Of a DNA stretch of 64,000 nt, positions 1 through 11,276 are shown piece by piece; within the stretch, counting starts at the first letter, position 1, and the number at the start of each line of letters is the position of its first letter. Position numbers and translations under genes: made by a program. Source of the stretch: Achromobacter sp. ASV32 (GTDB taxonomy: Bacteria > Pseudomonadota > Gammaproteobacteria > Burkholderiales > Burkholderiaceae_B); the NCBI RefSeq assembly GCF_016428805.1, contig NZ_JAELTJ010000011.1:1-64000 (forward strand). The letters run 5' to 3'. The notes beneath the pieces are model-generated. The model did no database searches, had not been told where the DNA came from, and saw only the letters and a list, made by a program, of their open reading frames with translations.

Positions 1-31
1 TCGTGGGCTCGGAGATGTGTATAAGAGACAG
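1..31. other. Illumina Nextera transposase adapter remnant (artefact)
   Basis: The first 31 bases equal the Nextera read-2 adapter without its first three bases. They end in the 19-base mosaic end AGATGTGTATAAGAGACAG at 13-31, where Tn5 joins genomic DNA. This is library sequence, not genome, and it marks an untrimmed contig end. Bases from 32 onward are probably genomic. Confidence 0.97.
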
Positions 32-334
32 GGCGCGGTCGCCGCCGCGTGGCTGTGCCACGCAAGGTGAGCGCAACGACGCCTGGCGCCCGATTACCGG
101 CCTGCCCGAAGGGTGAGTACCCAAATGAGCGCCTCTCAGCGTTGCCAATGCTCGCCGGGGGCCGGCCACGACTGCGCTTCGCGCCTTGATAGTCACTCAT
201 TTGGGTACTCATGCGAGGCGCCTTCTAGTGGGAACAGGCCCTAGCCGAGGGTGCATGGTCGGGCGCCAAGATGACGTGAAGATGAATGACAGTGTTGTCA
301 TACGCCGTGACCGTGCTGTCGCGCGGATGTCACG
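32..334. other. Gene-free contig-end stretch with hairpins
   Basis: No credible gene is seen. The stretch holds a perfect 7-bp hairpin with a 3-nt loop (GCGTGGC at 47-53, GCCACGC at 57-63), the inverted repeat described at 114-211 and a CTAGGGCCTGT motif on the minus strand at 234-244. The short reading frame across 186-407 runs through these repeats and the frmA terminator and has no ribosome site, so it is not called. Confidence 0.6.
114..211. repeat. Perfect 16-bp inverted repeat around a 66-nt core
   Basis: TGAGTACCCAAATGAG at 114-129 is the exact reverse complement of CTCATTTGGGTACTCA at 196-211. The 66-nt interior is GC-rich and non-coding. The arms could be the ends of a small palindromic element or a structured RNA. 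No transposase lies nearby, and the contig end cuts off further context on the left. Confidence 0.75.
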
Positions 335-371
335 TAAAAACGGGCCCGGCGCGGTGGGCGCCGGGCCCGTT
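335..371 (-). terminator. Rho-independent terminator of frmRA
   Basis: A perfect 14-bp stem (AACGGGCCCGGCGC at 339-352 with its complement at 358-371) encloses a 5-nt loop. Read on the minus strand it is followed by a T run (complement of 335-340). It lies about 30 nt downstream of the frmA stop codon in the right orientation. Confidence 0.88.
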
Positions 372-400
372 CAGGGACCGTGTGGCAGGCGGCTGCGGGA

Positions 401-1832
<1,432 letters not shown>

Positions 1833-1847
1833 GGCGGGCTCCGGTGG

Positions 1848-1864
1848 ATACAGGGGGGGAGTAT
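1848..1864. promoter_or_regulatory. Putative FrmR operator (G-tract flanked by ATAC/GTAT)
   Basis: The sequence ATACAGGGGGGGAGTAT is a run of seven G between inverted ATAC-type half sites. This is the layout known for RcnR/FrmR-type operators (TACT-G6-AGTA). It lies immediately upstream of the preferred GTG start of frmR, where a bound repressor would block the frmRA promoter. Confidence 0.7.
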
Positions 1865-1920
1865 ATGAAATCACGGGCAGGACGTCCAGTGAATGTCCTG
1901 GCTGGACGGAAAACCCTGTC

Positions 1921-1947
1921 TGTACATGTCTAGTGCACCCCTATAAT
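1921..1947 (+). promoter_or_regulatory. Putative hutC promoter
   Basis: A perfect TATAAT -10 lies at 1942-1947, with TGTACA (four of six matches to a -35) at 1921-1926 and a short 15-nt spacer. It sits 37 nt upstream of the GTG start of hutC. No convincing HutC palindrome overlaps it. Confidence 0.5.
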
Positions 1948-1983
1948 CCGCTTTCATCCAACGGCACGACACAGGACCTCTCC

Positions 1984-2727
1984 GTGGCTTCCTCTCCGCC
2001 CCGCCTGCCGGCCCAGGCCACCGCTGCACCCGCGCCGCTCTACGCGCAACTCAAGCAGATGATCGCCCAGCAGATCCGTAGTGGCGCGTGGCCCGCGCAT
2101 TACCGCGTCCCGTCGGAAAGCGAACTGGTCCAGGAACTGGGTTATTCCCGCATGACCATCAACCGTGCCCTGCGCGAACTGACGGCCGAGGGCCTGCTGG
2201 TGCGCATGCAGGGCGTGGGCACGTTTGTCGCGCAGCCCAAGACGCGTTCGGCCCTGTTCGCGGTGAACAACATCGCCGACGAAATCACGGCCCGCGGCCA
2301 CCACCATCACAGCCGCGTCGTGCGCCTGGCCGAAGAACCCGCCGGCAGCGAGCAGGCCGCGGCGCTGGATATCCGCGAAGGCCAGCCGGTGTTCCATTCG
2401 GTCATCGTGCACTACGAGGACGACACCCCCATCCAGCTGGAAGACCGCTACGTCAACGTGCGGCTGGCGCCGGATTACCTGAAGCAGGACTTTACGCGGC
2501 ACACCCCCTACGAATACCTGACGCGGGTGGCGCCGTTGACCGAAGGCGAGCATGTGGTCGAGGCGATAGTCGCCAAGCCGCGCGAATGCCAACTGCTGCA
2601 GATCGATCGTATCGAACCTTGCCTGCTGATCCGCCGCCGCACCTGGTCGGGCGAGCGCGTGGTGACGCTGGCCCGCCTGATTCACCCCGGTTCGCGCCAT
2701 CGACTCGAAGGAAAGTTCTCCACATGA
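1984..2727 (+). CDS. hutC: Histidine utilization repressor HutC (GntR family)
   Basis: This transcriptional repressor is relieved by urocanate in known hut systems. The GTG at 1984 follows an AGGA ribosome site and gives 247 residues, the usual HutC length. The N-terminal winged helix runs over roughly residues 20-90 (PSESELVQELGYSRMTINRA, then LVRMQGVGTFVAQ). The C-terminal UTRA effector domain follows, with the characteristic RRRTWSGERVVTLARLIHPG end. The stop codon overlaps the ATG of hutD (ATGA), so the two are translationally coupled. A HutC-type palindrome stands before hutU, pointing to local control of the hut genes. Confidence 0.94.
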   Translation: MASSPPRLPAQATAAPAPLYAQLKQMIAQQIRSGAWPAHYRVPSESELVQELGYSRMTINRALRELTAEGLLVRMQGVGTFVAQPKTRSALFAVNNIADEITARGHHHHSRVVRLAEEPAGSEQAAALDIREGQPVFHSVIVHYEDDTPIQLEDRYVNVRLAPDYLKQDFTRHTPYEYLTRVAPLTEGEHVVEAIVAKPRECQLLQIDRIEPCLLIRRRTWSGERVVTLARLIHPGSRHRLEGKFST

Positions 2728-3341
2728 AGCACCCCGACGTGCGCCTGTATCGGGCGCAGGACTATCCCCGCATGCCATGGCGCAACGGCGGCGGCACGAC
2801 CCAGGAAGTGGCGTGCAATCCCGGCGGCAGCAGCGCGGCATTCACCTGGCGGCTGTCGATCGCCGACGTGGCGCAGGATGGCGGCTTTTCGCTGTTTGCC
2901 GGGTTGCAGCGCATCATTACCGTGCTGGAAGGCACGGGCATTGCGCTGACGGTGGACGGCCTGGCGCAGGCGCCGCTGGGCCCGCGCCAGGCCTATGCGT
3001 TTTCAGGTGATGCGCAGGTGGATTGCCGGCTGCTGGGCGGCCCGATCCGTGACTTCAACCTGATCTATTCGCCCGGCCATCATCGCGCGCGGCTGCAATG
3101 GATCGGCGCGGCGGACAACTGGACCTTCCACAGCGCCGCCAGCACGGTGCTGCTGTTCAATGCCGGTCAGGCGTTGACGGTGTGGCGCAATGGCGAGCAG
3201 TTGCCTGCGCCGTCGCGCTATGACTGCCTGCATGTCGAGGGGCGAGCCGGGTCGGCAGGGGACGAGCTGGCCGAATATCGGCTGGCGTGCGTCGCAGGTC
3301 TGGATGCCTGCTTGATCGAACTGCAGCCGCGCCGCGCCTGA
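2724..3341 (+). CDS. hutD: HutD family protein
   Basis: HutD is a cupin-fold protein found in hut operons of many proteobacteria. Its proposed role is a governor that limits the histidine response, possibly by binding urocanate or a derivative; no enzymatic activity is established. The 205 residues begin MKHPDVRLYRAQDYPRMPWRNGG, with the family hallmarks PWRNGGGTT near the N terminus, FTWRLSIADV, and DFNLIY in the second half. The ATG overlaps the hutC stop. The gene closes the hutCD unit; a separate promoter then drives hutU. Confidence 0.92.
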   Translation: MKHPDVRLYRAQDYPRMPWRNGGGTTQEVACNPGGSSAAFTWRLSIADVAQDGGFSLFAGLQRIITVLEGTGIALTVDGLAQAPLGPRQAYAFSGDAQVDCRLLGGPIRDFNLIYSPGHHRARLQWIGAADNWTFHSAASTVLLFNAGQALTVWRNGEQLPAPSRYDCLHVEGRAGSAGDELAEYRLACVAGLDACLIELQPRRA

Positions 3342-3422
3342 CTGCGCCGCGAATCGCCCGGCTCCACTCGGGGCGGGGCGGAAAGTACGGGAAATCCCTG
3401 AGCCCTATTCAACTTTTCCGTA

Positions 3423-3453
3423 CTTGTATATACAAGCATAGGCATCCTATGAT
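3423..3453 (+). promoter_or_regulatory. HutC-type operator and promoter of hutU operon
   Basis: CTTGTATATACAAG at 3423-3436 is a perfect 14-bp palindrome and differs from the HutC site known in Pseudomonas (CTTGTATGTACAAG) only in the centre. A -35 TTGTAT (3425-3430) and a -10 TATGAT (3448-3453), 17 nt apart, overlap it. A repressor bound here would therefore cover the -35. The hutU start lies 57 nt downstream of the -10. Confidence 0.78.
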
Positions 3454-3509
3454 TTCGGCATTCGGCCGTGCTTTGCTTTGGCGCGGTGCCACCGATCACG
3501 GAGACTGCC

Positions 3510-5189
3510 TTGGAAAAATCGAACCGCTATCGCGATGTCCAGATCCGCGCGCCGCGCGGCAACACCTTGACGGCGAAAAGCTGGCTGACCGAGGCGCCGC
3601 TGCGCATGTTGATGAACAATCTCGATCCGGAGGTGGCCGAAAACCCCAACGAGCTGGTGGTGTACGGCGGCATCGGCCGCGCCGCGCGCGACTGGGACTG
3701 CTATGACAAGATCGTCGAGACCTTGACACAGCTGAACGACGATGAAACGTTGCTGGTGCAGTCGGGCAAGCCGGTGGGCGTGTTCAAGACGCACACCAAT
3801 GCGCCGCGCGTGCTGATCGCGAACTCCAACCTGGTGCCGCACTGGGCCACCTGGGAACATTTCAACGAACTGGACGCCAAGGGCCTGGCCATGTATGGCC
3901 AGATGACCGCCGGCAGCTGGATCTACATCGGCAGCCAGGGCATCGTGCAGGGCACTTACGAAACCTTTGTCGAGGCCGGCCGCCAGCACTATGACGGCGA
4001 CCTGACGGGCCGCTGGGTGCTGACCGCGGGCCTGGGCGGCATGGGTGGGGCGCAGCCGCTGGCGGCTACGCTGGCCGGGGCCTGCTCGCTGAACATCGAG
4101 TGCCAGCAGAGCCGCATCGACTTCCGCCTGCGCACCCGCTACGTGGACGAGCAGGCCGCAGACCTGGACGACGCGCTGGCCCGGATTGCCCGATACACCC
4201 GGGCAGGCCGTGCGGTGTCGATCGCGCTGTGCGGCAACGCGGCCGAGGTGCTGCCCGAGCTGGTGCGCCGCGGCGTGCGTCCGGACATGGTCACGGACCA
4301 GACCAGCGCGCATGATCCGCTGAACGGCTACCTGCCCGCCGGCTGGACCTGGCGCGAATACCGCGAACGCGCCGACCGCGAGCCGGCTGCCGTGGTCAAA
4401 GCCGCCAAGCAGTCGATGGCCGTGCACGTCAAGGCCATGCTGGCCTTCCAGCAACAAGGCGTGCCGACCTTCGACTACGGCAACAATATCCGCCAGATGG
4501 CCCTGGAGGAAGGCGTCGCCAATGCCTTCGATTTCCCTGGCTTCGTGCCGGCCTACATTCGGCCGCTGTTCTGCCGCGGCGTGGGTCCGTTCCGCTGGGC
4601 GGCCTTGTCGGGCGATCCGCAGGACATCTACAAGACGGACGCGAAGGTCAAAGAACTGATCCCCGACGACGCGCACCTGCACCACTGGCTGGACATGGCG
4701 CGCGAGCGCATTCGCTTCCAGGGGTTGCCGGCGCGCATCTGCTGGGTGGGCCTCGGCCAGCGCGCCAAACTGGGCCTGGCGTTCAACGAAATGGTGCGCA
4801 GCGGCGAGCTGGCCGCGCCGGTGGTGATCGGCCGCGACCATCTGGATTCCGGATCGGTAGCCAGCCCCAACCGCGAAACCGAATCGATGCGCGACGGCTC
4901 CGATGCCGTTTCCGACTGGCCGTTGCTCAATGCCTTGTTGAACACCGCGGGCGGCGCCACCTGGGTGTCGCTGCACCACGGCGGGGGCGTGGGCATGGGC
5001 TTTTCGCAACACGCCGGCATGGTGATCGTGTGCGATGGCACCGACGAGGCGGCCGAACGCATCGCCCGGGTGCTGACCAACGACCCGGCCACCGGCGTGA
5101 TGCGCCACGCCGACGCGGGTTACGAGATCGCGATCGACTGCGCCCGTGAACAGGGCCTGAACCTGCCGATGGTCAACGCCGGCCGCTGA
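3510..5189 (+). CDS. hutU: Urocanate hydratase (urocanase)
   Basis: This cytoplasmic NAD+-dependent enzyme converts urocanate to 4-imidazolone-5-propionate, the second step of histidine degradation. I place the start at the TTG at 3510 after GGAG, giving 559 residues beginning (M)[16 protein letters not shown]. That is the family length and the usual N terminus. An ATG at 3468 would add an atypical 14-residue leader. Family blocks include [12 protein letters not shown], the NAD-binding [12 protein letters not shown], and the C-terminal [16 protein letters not shown]. It is first in the hutU-transporter-hutH-hutI operon. Confidence 0.96.
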   Translation: MEKSNRYRDVQIRAPRGNTLTAKSWLTEAPLRMLMNNLDPEVAENPNELVVYGGIGRAARDWDCYDKIVETLTQLNDDETLLVQSGKPVGVFKTHTNAPRVLIANSNLVPHWATWEHFNELDAKGLAMYGQMTAGSWIYIGSQGIVQGTYETFVEAGRQHYDGDLTGRWVLTAGLGGMGGAQPLAATLAGACSLNIECQQSRIDFRLRTRYVDEQAADLDDALARIARYTRAGRAVSIALCGNAAEVLPELVRRGVRPDMVTDQTSAHDPLNGYLPAGWTWREYRERADREPAAVVKAAKQSMAVHVKAMLAFQQQGVPTFDYGNNIRQMALEEGVANAFDFPGFVPAYIRPLFCRGVGPFRWAALSGDPQDIYKTDAKVKELIPDDAHLHHWLDMARERIRFQGLPARICWVGLGQRAKLGLAFNEMVRSGELAAPVVIGRDHLDSGSVASPNRETESMRDGSDAVSDWPLLNALLNTAGGATWVSLHHGGGVGMGFSQHAGMVIVCDGTDEAAERIARVLTNDPATGVMRHADAGYEIAIDCAREQGLNLPMVNAGR

Positions 5190-5255
5190 GACGCGGGCCG
5201 GCCCGATAGAAAAAGAACAAGGGCGGCCGCAGGCGGCGCCCGCAAGGAGAAGCGC

Positions 5256-6680
5256 ATGGAGCAGGAAAGTGCTGCAGCAAAAGGCGCGTTGATCGAGCGG
5301 CGCTCGATCGACTTCATCCCCGAGACGGAGCGCCACGGCAAGCTCTATAGCCAGTTCACGCTATGGATGGGGGCCAACTTGCAGATCACCGCCATCGTCA
5401 CTGGTGCCCTGGCCGTGGTGCTGGGCGGAGACGTCTTCTGGTCGCTGATCGGCCTGTTCATCGGGCAGGTGTTCGGCGGCGCCGTCATGGCGCTGCACGC
5501 GGCGCAGGGGCCGAAGCTGGGCCTGCCGCAGATGATCTCCAGCCGGGTGCAGTTCGGCGTCTATGGCGCGGCGATTCCCATCGTGCTGGTGTGCCTCATG
5601 TACCTGGGCTTCACCGCCACGGGCACGGTGTTGTCCGGCCAGGCCATCGGTCAGTTGCTGGGGGTGTCCGATACGGCGGGCATCCTGATCTTTGCCGCCG
5701 TCATCGTGTTGGTGACCGTGTTCGGCTATCGCATGATCCACCTGATCGGGCGTGTGGCCAGCGTGCTGGGGCTGATCGCATTCGTTTATCTGTTCAGCCG
5801 CGTGATCGCACTGGGCGATGTGACGCAGTTGCTGCAGATCCGGCATTTCAGCTGGGCGTCGTTCCTGCTGGCTGTTTCGCTGGCCGCGTCGTGGCAGATC
5901 GCGTATGGCCCCTACGTGGCGGATTACTCGCGCTACCTGCCCAGCCGTACCTCATCGTTCAAGACCTTCCTGGCCGTGGGCCTGGGCTCGGTGCTGGGCG
6001 CGCAGATCGCGATGGTGCTGGGCGTGCTGGCGGCCGCCATGGCCGCGGGCCAGTTTGCCGGCCGCGAGGTCGCCTATATCGTCGGGCTGGGCGGCGCCGG
6101 CACGATGGCGGCGCTGCTGTATTTCAGCATCGCATTCGGCAAGGTGACGATCTCGACGTTGAATTCCTACGGCAGCTTCATGTGCATCGCCACGATCATC
6201 AGTGGGTTTCGCGGCCACGTGGAGATCTCGCGCCGTCAGCGGCTGTGGTTCGTGCTGCTGATCGTGGGCGCGGCCACCTGCGTGGCGCTGATCGGCCAGC
6301 ATTCCTTCCTGAACGCCTTTAAGTCCTTCATCCTGTTCCTGCTGGCGTTCTTCACGCCCTGGAGCGCCGTCAACCTGGTGGACTATTACTTCGTCAATCA
6401 CGGGCGTTACGACGTTGCCGCGTTGTCGGACCCGGACGGGCGCTATGGACGCTGGAACTGGCCGGGCATTCTGGTGTACGTGTTCGGCGTGCTGGTGCAG
6501 ATGCCCTTCATCGCGACCAAGCTTTACACCGGCCCGCTGGTCGCGTACCTGGGCGGCGTGGACATTTCCTGGATCATCGGGCTGATCGTGCCCGGCATCC
6601 TGTATTACCTGTTCGCCCGCCACGGCCGACTGCCTGCGCCGGTCGCGTATGCGGCCGGCGGCCGGCACGATATTGCATGA
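5256..6680 (+). CDS. NCS1-family permease (CodB-like) in hut operon
   Basis: This integral inner-membrane transporter of the nucleobase:cation symporter-1 (cytosine/purine permease) family has 474 residues and about 12 hydrophobic segments. It carries the [18 protein letters not shown] block after the second helix and the ADYSRYLP motif typical of NCS1 proteins. It lies between hutU and hutH with a GGAG ribosome site. CodB-like proteins in Pseudomonas hut loci have been linked to urocanate uptake, so urocanate or histidine is the likely substrate. That substrate is inferred from position alone. Confidence 0.86.
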   Translation: MEQESAAAKGALIERRSIDFIPETERHGKLYSQFTLWMGANLQITAIVTGALAVVLGGDVFWSLIGLFIGQVFGGAVMALHAAQGPKLGLPQMISSRVQFGVYGAAIPIVLVCLMYLGFTATGTVLSGQAIGQLLGVSDTAGILIFAAVIVLVTVFGYRMIHLIGRVASVLGLIAFVYLFSRVIALGDVTQLLQIRHFSWASFLLAVSLAASWQIAYGPYVADYSRYLPSRTSSFKTFLAVGLGSVLGAQIAMVLGVLAAAMAAGQFAGREVAYIVGLGGAGTMAALLYFSIAFGKVTISTLNSYGSFMCIATIISGFRGHVEISRRQRLWFVLLIVGAATCVALIGQHSFLNAFKSFILFLLAFFTPWSAVNLVDYYFVNHGRYDVAALSDPDGRYGRWNWPGILVYVFGVLVQMPFIATKLYTGPLVAYLGGVDISWIIGLIVPGILYYLFARHGRLPAPVAYAAGGRHDIA

Positions 6681-6708
6681 CACGGATCTGTCGTCCAGGA
6701 GAAATACA

Positions 6709-8238
6709 TTGGATCTGCACCTGAAACCCGGTTGCCTGACGCTGGCGCATTTGCGCCAGGTATACGAACAGCCCACCCGCCTCACGCTGGCCCCGGCCGC
6801 CAGCGGCCCGATCGACGCCAGCGTGGCCTGCGTCGACCGCATCATTGCCGAAGGCCGCACGGCCTACGGCATCAATACCGGTTTCGGGCTGCTGGCATCG
6901 ACCAGGATCGCACGCGAAGACCTGCAGGCGCTGCAAAGCTCGCTGGTGCTGTCGCATGCGGCGGGCGTAGGCGAGCCGCTGGACGACGCCATGGTGCGGC
7001 TGATCATGGTGCTCAAGATCAACAGCCTGGCGCGCGGCCGCTCCGGCATCCGCCGCCAGGTCATCGACAGCCTGATCGCGCTGGTCAACGCCGGCGTCTA
7101 TCCACACATCCCGCTCAAGGGCTCGGTAGGCGCCTCGGGCGACCTGGCGCCGCTGGCGCACATGTCGCTGCTGCTCCTGGGTGAAAGCCGCGCGCGCCAC
7201 CGCGGCCAGTGGCTGCCGGCCAAAGAGGCGCTGGCCCGCGCCGGGCTCGAACCGCTGACCCTGGCCGCCAAGGAAGGGCTGGCGCTGCTGAACGGCACCC
7301 AGGTGTCCACCGCCTACGCGCTGCGTGGCCTGTTCGAGGCCGAAGACCTGCTGGCCGCCGGCCTGGTCTGCGGCAGCCTCAGCGTCGAGGCCATGCTGGG
7401 CTCGCGCGTGCCGTTTGACGCCCGCATCCACGAGGCCCGCGGTCAGATCGGCCAGATCGACGTGGCCGCCGTCTACCGCGACTTGCTGACCGACGACAGC
7501 GAGGTCGGTCACTCGCACGTCGATTGCGATAAGGTGCAGGACCCCTACTCGCTGCGCTGCCAGCCGCAGGTGATGGGCGCCTGCCTGACGCAGATCCGCC
7601 ACGTGGCGCAGGTGCTTCAGATCGAGGCCAACGCCGTGTCCGACAATCCACTGGTGTTCGCCGAACAGGGCGAGGTGCTGTCGGGCGGCAACTTCCACGC
7701 CGAACCGGTGGCGCTGGTGGCCGACAACCTGGCGCTGGCGCTCGCCGAGATCGGCGCGCTGTCCGAACGCCGCATCTCGCTGATGATGGACAAGCACATG
7801 TCGCAGCTGCCGCCCTTTCTGGTGAGCAACGGCGGCGTGAACTCCGGCTTCATGATCGCCCAGGTCACCGCGGCAGCGCTGGCCAGCGACAACAAGGCGC
7901 TGGCCCACCCCGCCAGCGTGGACAGCCTGCCGACATCGGCCAACCAGGAAGACCATGTCTCGATGGCGCCCAATGCCGGCAAGCGGCTCTGGCCCATGGC
8001 CGAGAACGTGCGCGACATCCTGGCGATCGAGTGGCTGGGCGCTTGCCAGGGCCTGGATTTTCGCGCCGGCCTGAAGACGTCGCCCAAGCTGGAGCGGGCC
8101 CGCAGCCTGCTGCGCGAAAAGGTCGCCCACTACGAGAAAGACCGCTTCTTCGCGCCCGACATCGAAGCGGCCAGCCGGTTGATCGCTGCCCGGCACCTGA
8201 ATGCCCTGATGCCGCCGGGCCTGTTGCCCAGCCTTTGA
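6709..8238 (+). CDS. hutH: Histidine ammonia-lyase (histidase)
   Basis: This cytoplasmic lyase removes ammonia from L-histidine to give trans-urocanate. The TTG start at 6709 follows AGGAG by seven bases and yields 509 residues. The self-made MIO electrophile triad Ala-Ser-Gly then falls at residues 142-144 ([14 protein letters not shown]), its standard place. An ATG at 6649 lies inside the upstream permease gene and would add an alien leader. Further family blocks are [22 protein letters not shown], and the substrate-pocket GNFHAEP. hutI follows after 12 nt. Confidence 0.96.
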   Translation: MDLHLKPGCLTLAHLRQVYEQPTRLTLAPAASGPIDASVACVDRIIAEGRTAYGINTGFGLLASTRIAREDLQALQSSLVLSHAAGVGEPLDDAMVRLIMVLKINSLARGRSGIRRQVIDSLIALVNAGVYPHIPLKGSVGASGDLAPLAHMSLLLLGESRARHRGQWLPAKEALARAGLEPLTLAAKEGLALLNGTQVSTAYALRGLFEAEDLLAAGLVCGSLSVEAMLGSRVPFDARIHEARGQIGQIDVAAVYRDLLTDDSEVGHSHVDCDKVQDPYSLRCQPQVMGACLTQIRHVAQVLQIEANAVSDNPLVFAEQGEVLSGGNFHAEPVALVADNLALALAEIGALSERRISLMMDKHMSQLPPFLVSNGGVNSGFMIAQVTAAALASDNKALAHPASVDSLPTSANQEDHVSMAPNAGKRLWPMAENVRDILAIEWLGACQGLDFRAGLKTSPKLERARSLLREKVAHYEKDRFFAPDIEAASRLIAARHLNALMPPGLLPSL

Positions 8239-8250
8239 CGGAGGACAGGT

Positions 8251-9468
8251 ATGAAACGTGTTTGGCGCAATTGCCACGCCGCCACGATGCGCGGCGGCGA
8301 GTATTCGGCCATCGAGCGCGCCGCGTTGGTGACGCAGGGCTCGCGCATTGAATGGATCGGGCCGCAAGACGCGCTGCCCCGTGCCGATGCCGCCGAGGAG
8401 CACGACCTGGGCGGCGCCTGGGTCACGCCCGGCCTGATCGACTGTCACACGCACCTGGTCTTTGGCGGCAACCGCAGCCAGGAATTCGAACAGCGGCTGC
8501 AGGGCGTGGACTATGCGGTCATCGCGGCGCAGGGCGGCGGTATTGCCAGCACCGTGCGGGCGACGCGTCAGGCAACTGAGCAGGCGCTGTACGCCAGCGC
8601 CCGCAAGCGCGCGCTGCACCTGCTGCGGGACGGCGTCACCACGCTGGAGGTCAAGTCCGGTTATGGCCTGGACTTGCCGAACGAGCGCAAGATGCTGCGC
8701 GTGGCGCGCCGGCTGGGACAGACGCTGCCGCTGACGGTACGGGCCACCTGCCTGGCCGCGCACGCGTTGCCGCCGGCGTTCGCCGGCCGGGCGGACGACT
8801 ACATCGAGGAAGTGGCCAGGCGCATGTTGCCGGTGCTGGCGGCCGAGGGGCTGGTGGACGCGGTGGATGCGTTTTGCGAGCACCTGGCGTTTTCACCGGC
8901 GCAGGTCGAACGGGTGTTCCAGGCGGCGGCCCACCTGGGCTTGCCGGTCAAGCTGCACGCCGAACAGCTATCGTCGCTGCATGGTGCCAGCCTGGCGGCG
9001 CGCTACGGCGCGCTGTCGGCGGACCATCTGGAATACCTGACCGAGGCCGACGTGCTGGCCATGGCCGCGGCGGGCACCGTGGCGGTGTTGCTGCCAGGCG
9101 CATTCTATGCCCTGCGCGAGACGCAATTGCCCCCCGTCGACCTGCTGCGCCGCCATGGCGTTCCCATCGCGATTGCCAGCGATCTCAATCCGGGCACCTC
9201 GCCCGCACTGTCGCTGCGGCTGATGTTGAGCATGGCCTGCACGCTGTTCCGGCTGACGCCGCAAGAGGCGCTGGCCGGCGCCACGGTGCACGCGGCGCGG
9301 GCGCTCGGCCTGCAAGGCACGCACGGCGTGCTGGCACCGGACATGACGGCCGACTTCGTGGCCTGGGACATCTCGCATCCCGCCGAGCTGGCCTACTGGA
9401 TGGGGGGCGAGCTGCCCAAGCGGGTCATCCGCCATGGCGAGCAAGTCTGCACGACTGCGCTGGAATGA
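8251..9468 (+). CDS. hutI: Imidazolonepropionase
   Basis: This metal-dependent amidohydrolase hydrolyses 4-imidazolone-5-propionate to N-formimino-L-glutamate. The 405 residues show the metal-binding His66-x-His68 ([10 protein letters not shown]), the further ligand in LHAEQ, and the Asp in [11 protein letters not shown]. The glycine-rich GGGIAST and VKSGYGL are substrate-site blocks of HutI. It ends the operon. Neither HutG, HutF nor formiminotransferase follows, so formiminoglutamate must be handled by genes elsewhere. Confidence 0.96.
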   Translation: MKRVWRNCHAATMRGGEYSAIERAALVTQGSRIEWIGPQDALPRADAAEEHDLGGAWVTPGLIDCHTHLVFGGNRSQEFEQRLQGVDYAVIAAQGGGIASTVRATRQATEQALYASARKRALHLLRDGVTTLEVKSGYGLDLPNERKMLRVARRLGQTLPLTVRATCLAAHALPPAFAGRADDYIEEVARRMLPVLAAEGLVDAVDAFCEHLAFSPAQVERVFQAAAHLGLPVKLHAEQLSSLHGASLAARYGALSADHLEYLTEADVLAMAAAGTVAVLLPGAFYALRETQLPPVDLLRRHGVPIAIASDLNPGTSPALSLRLMLSMACTLFRLTPQEALAGATVHAARALGLQGTHGVLAPDMTADFVAWDISHPAELAYWMGGELPKRVIRHGEQVCTTALE

Positions 9469-9469
9469 C

Positions 9470-9494
9470 GCGCGGCGGGGCAACCTCGCCGCGC
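9470..9494. terminator. GC-rich hairpin between convergent hutI and chemoreceptor genes
   Basis: GCGCGGCG (9470-9477) pairs with CGCCGCGC (9487-9494), and inner GG/CC and G-T pairs leave a 3-nt loop. It lies directly after the hutI stop and before the end of the convergent gene. No T run follows, so any termination would be weak or assisted. Confidence 0.4.
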
Positions 9495-9512
9495 GCCCCG
9501 GCGCGTCTGCCG

Positions 9513-11135
9513 TCAGGCCGATAGCGCCAGGCGCTCGCGCATCGGCACGGCCTGCGGCGCGCGGCCGGCGTCGGGGCCTGGCAGCTGGAACGCGCTGACC
9601 GCGCTTTGCAGCCGCTGCGCCTGCGCTTCCAGCGAGGCTGCCGCAGCCGCGGCCTGCTCGACCAGCGCCGCGTTCTGCTGTGTCACCTGATCCATCTGCG
9701 TAACCGCCGTGTTGACCTGGCCGATGCCGGTGACCTGCTCATGCGAGGCCGTGGCGATATCGCCCACCAGCAGCGTCAGCCGTTCGACCGCCACCTGGAT
9801 TTCCTGCATGGTGCGGCCGGCGGCTTCGACCTGGGCGGAACCGGCCTGCACCGTCGCGCCGGACGCGCTGAGCAGTTGCTTGATTTCCTTGGCGGCGCTG
9901 GCGCTGCGCTGCGCCAGCGAGCGCACTTCACCGGCGACCACCGCGAAGCCTTTGCCTTCTTCACCTGCGCGGGCGGCTTCCACCGCCGCGTTCAGGGCCA
10001 GGATGTTGGTCTGGAAAGCGATGCCATCGATCACGCTGACGATGTCTTCGATGCGGCCGGAATCCTTGGCGATTTCGCGCATGGTGGCCACGGCGCTTTG
10101 CACGGCCTGGCCGCCGCGTTGCGCGACTTGCGCGGCTTCGGCGGCCATGGCGTTGGCCTGGCGCGCGTTGTCGGCGTTGCTGGTCACCGTGGACAGCAGC
10201 TCTTCCATGCTGGCCGCGGTTTGTTCCAGCGAAGCGGCCTGCTGTTCGGTGCGGCTGGACAGGTCCTGGTTACCCGCGGCGATTTCGCTGGAACCCGTAT
10301 TGATCTCTGCCACGCCGTCGCGCACCGCATGTACGGTGCGCGCCAGGCTTGCCTGCATGTCCTGCAGGTAAGGAATCAGTTGCCCGGCGCAGTTGCCGCC
10401 GAACGGGGCGATGGGCACGGTCAGGTCGCCGCGTGCGATGTGCTGGAAGTGCTGCTTGATGTCGTTCAGCGGGCGCCGGACGAAGGCCACCACATAGCGG
10501 TCGCCCAGGAACAACAGCAGCAAGCTGACGCCCAGCACGATGCCAATGCCCAGATAGGCGTGCCTGCGCTCCTCGGCGGCGCGCAAGGCCAGCGCGTCCT
10601 GGCGCGTTTTGGCGTAGGCCTCGTAGTTCTCGATGCTCTTGCCGTAGGCGCGGCTGGCGGCGATGACGGGTCCGGCCGCGTGGGTGCGCGCTTTCTCGAT
10701 GTCGTCCTGAGCCAGAAAGGCGCGCTGCGCGCCGATACCGCCGTTCACCAGGGCGTCAAACCCGCTTTGCAGCGGTTCCAGAATCGATGCGGGGGTGTCG
10801 CCTTTGGCCGATTCCAGGAACAGGGCCTGGTGCTTGCGCGCTTCTTCAATGGCCACGTCGATGGCCCGGCTTTCTTCGGCCGCGGGCGCGGCCAGGCCAT
10901 CGCGCGCGTATTCCAACTGACGGGACAAGCGCAGGCGTGCGCGCATGATCTGGTCGTTGACGCGGGCAAGCGATGAGACTTCATTCAGGAGGTCGTTGCT
11001 GGCGGCGAGCGCTTCACCGGAGCTGTGCAAACCATTTACGCTGATGGCCGATTGGCCGGCTATGAGAACACTGATCATGAGCAGCGTGCACAGGATCATG
11101 CGGCGGATAGTGATGTCTTTCAGGAACTGTGTCAT
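9513..11135 (-). CDS. Methyl-accepting chemotaxis protein (Tar-like)
   Basis: This inner-membrane chemoreceptor relays ligand binding to the CheA/CheW array. I prefer the ATG at 11135 (540 residues, [13 protein letters not shown]...) because the first membrane anchor starts directly after it; a GTG at 11213 would add 26 residues with no benefit. The order is TM1 about 10-30, a periplasmic four-helix-bundle sensor to about 190, TM2 about 191-212, HAMP, then the methyl-accepting cytoplasmic coiled coil. The coiled coil includes the hairpin tip [20 protein letters not shown]. The ligand is unknown. The C terminus lacks the NWETF-type CheR-binding pentapeptide. Confidence 0.92.
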   Translation of the reverse strand: MTQFLKDITIRRMILCTLLMISVLIAGQSAISVNGLHSSGEALAASNDLLNEVSSLARVNDQIMRARLRLSRQLEYARDGLAAPAAEESRAIDVAIEEARKHQALFLESAKGDTPASILEPLQSGFDALVNGGIGAQRAFLAQDDIEKARTHAAGPVIAASRAYGKSIENYEAYAKTRQDALALRAAEERRHAYLGIGIVLGVSLLLLFLGDRYVVAFVRRPLNDIKQHFQHIARGDLTVPIAPFGGNCAGQLIPYLQDMQASLARTVHAVRDGVAEINTGSSEIAAGNQDLSSRTEQQAASLEQTAASMEELLSTVTSNADNARQANAMAAEAAQVAQRGGQAVQSAVATMREIAKDSGRIEDIVSVIDGIAFQTNILALNAAVEAARAGEEGKGFAVVAGEVRSLAQRSASAAKEIKQLLSASGATVQAGSAQVEAAGRTMQEIQVAVERLTLLVGDIATASHEQVTGIGQVNTAVTQMDQVTQQNAALVEQAAAAAASLEAQAQRLQSAVSAFQLPGPDAGRAPQAVPMRERLALSA

Positions 11136-11276
11136 ACGCGTCGTTCTAGGGTGTAGAGAGGGACTACACCCGGACAACGGCCCCGCCTGAACGATATTTA
11201 GCCGGTGTTGCACATCTTACGTATATGTCTGAGCCGTCCTGGAATATATCGAAATTAACCGCAATAAAACCGGGCT

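Noticed and set aside
1916-1933. HutC operator overlapping the hutC promoter
   Set aside because: Only the TGTACA centre is symmetric; flanking bases do not match the CTTGTA half-site seen at 3423-3436.
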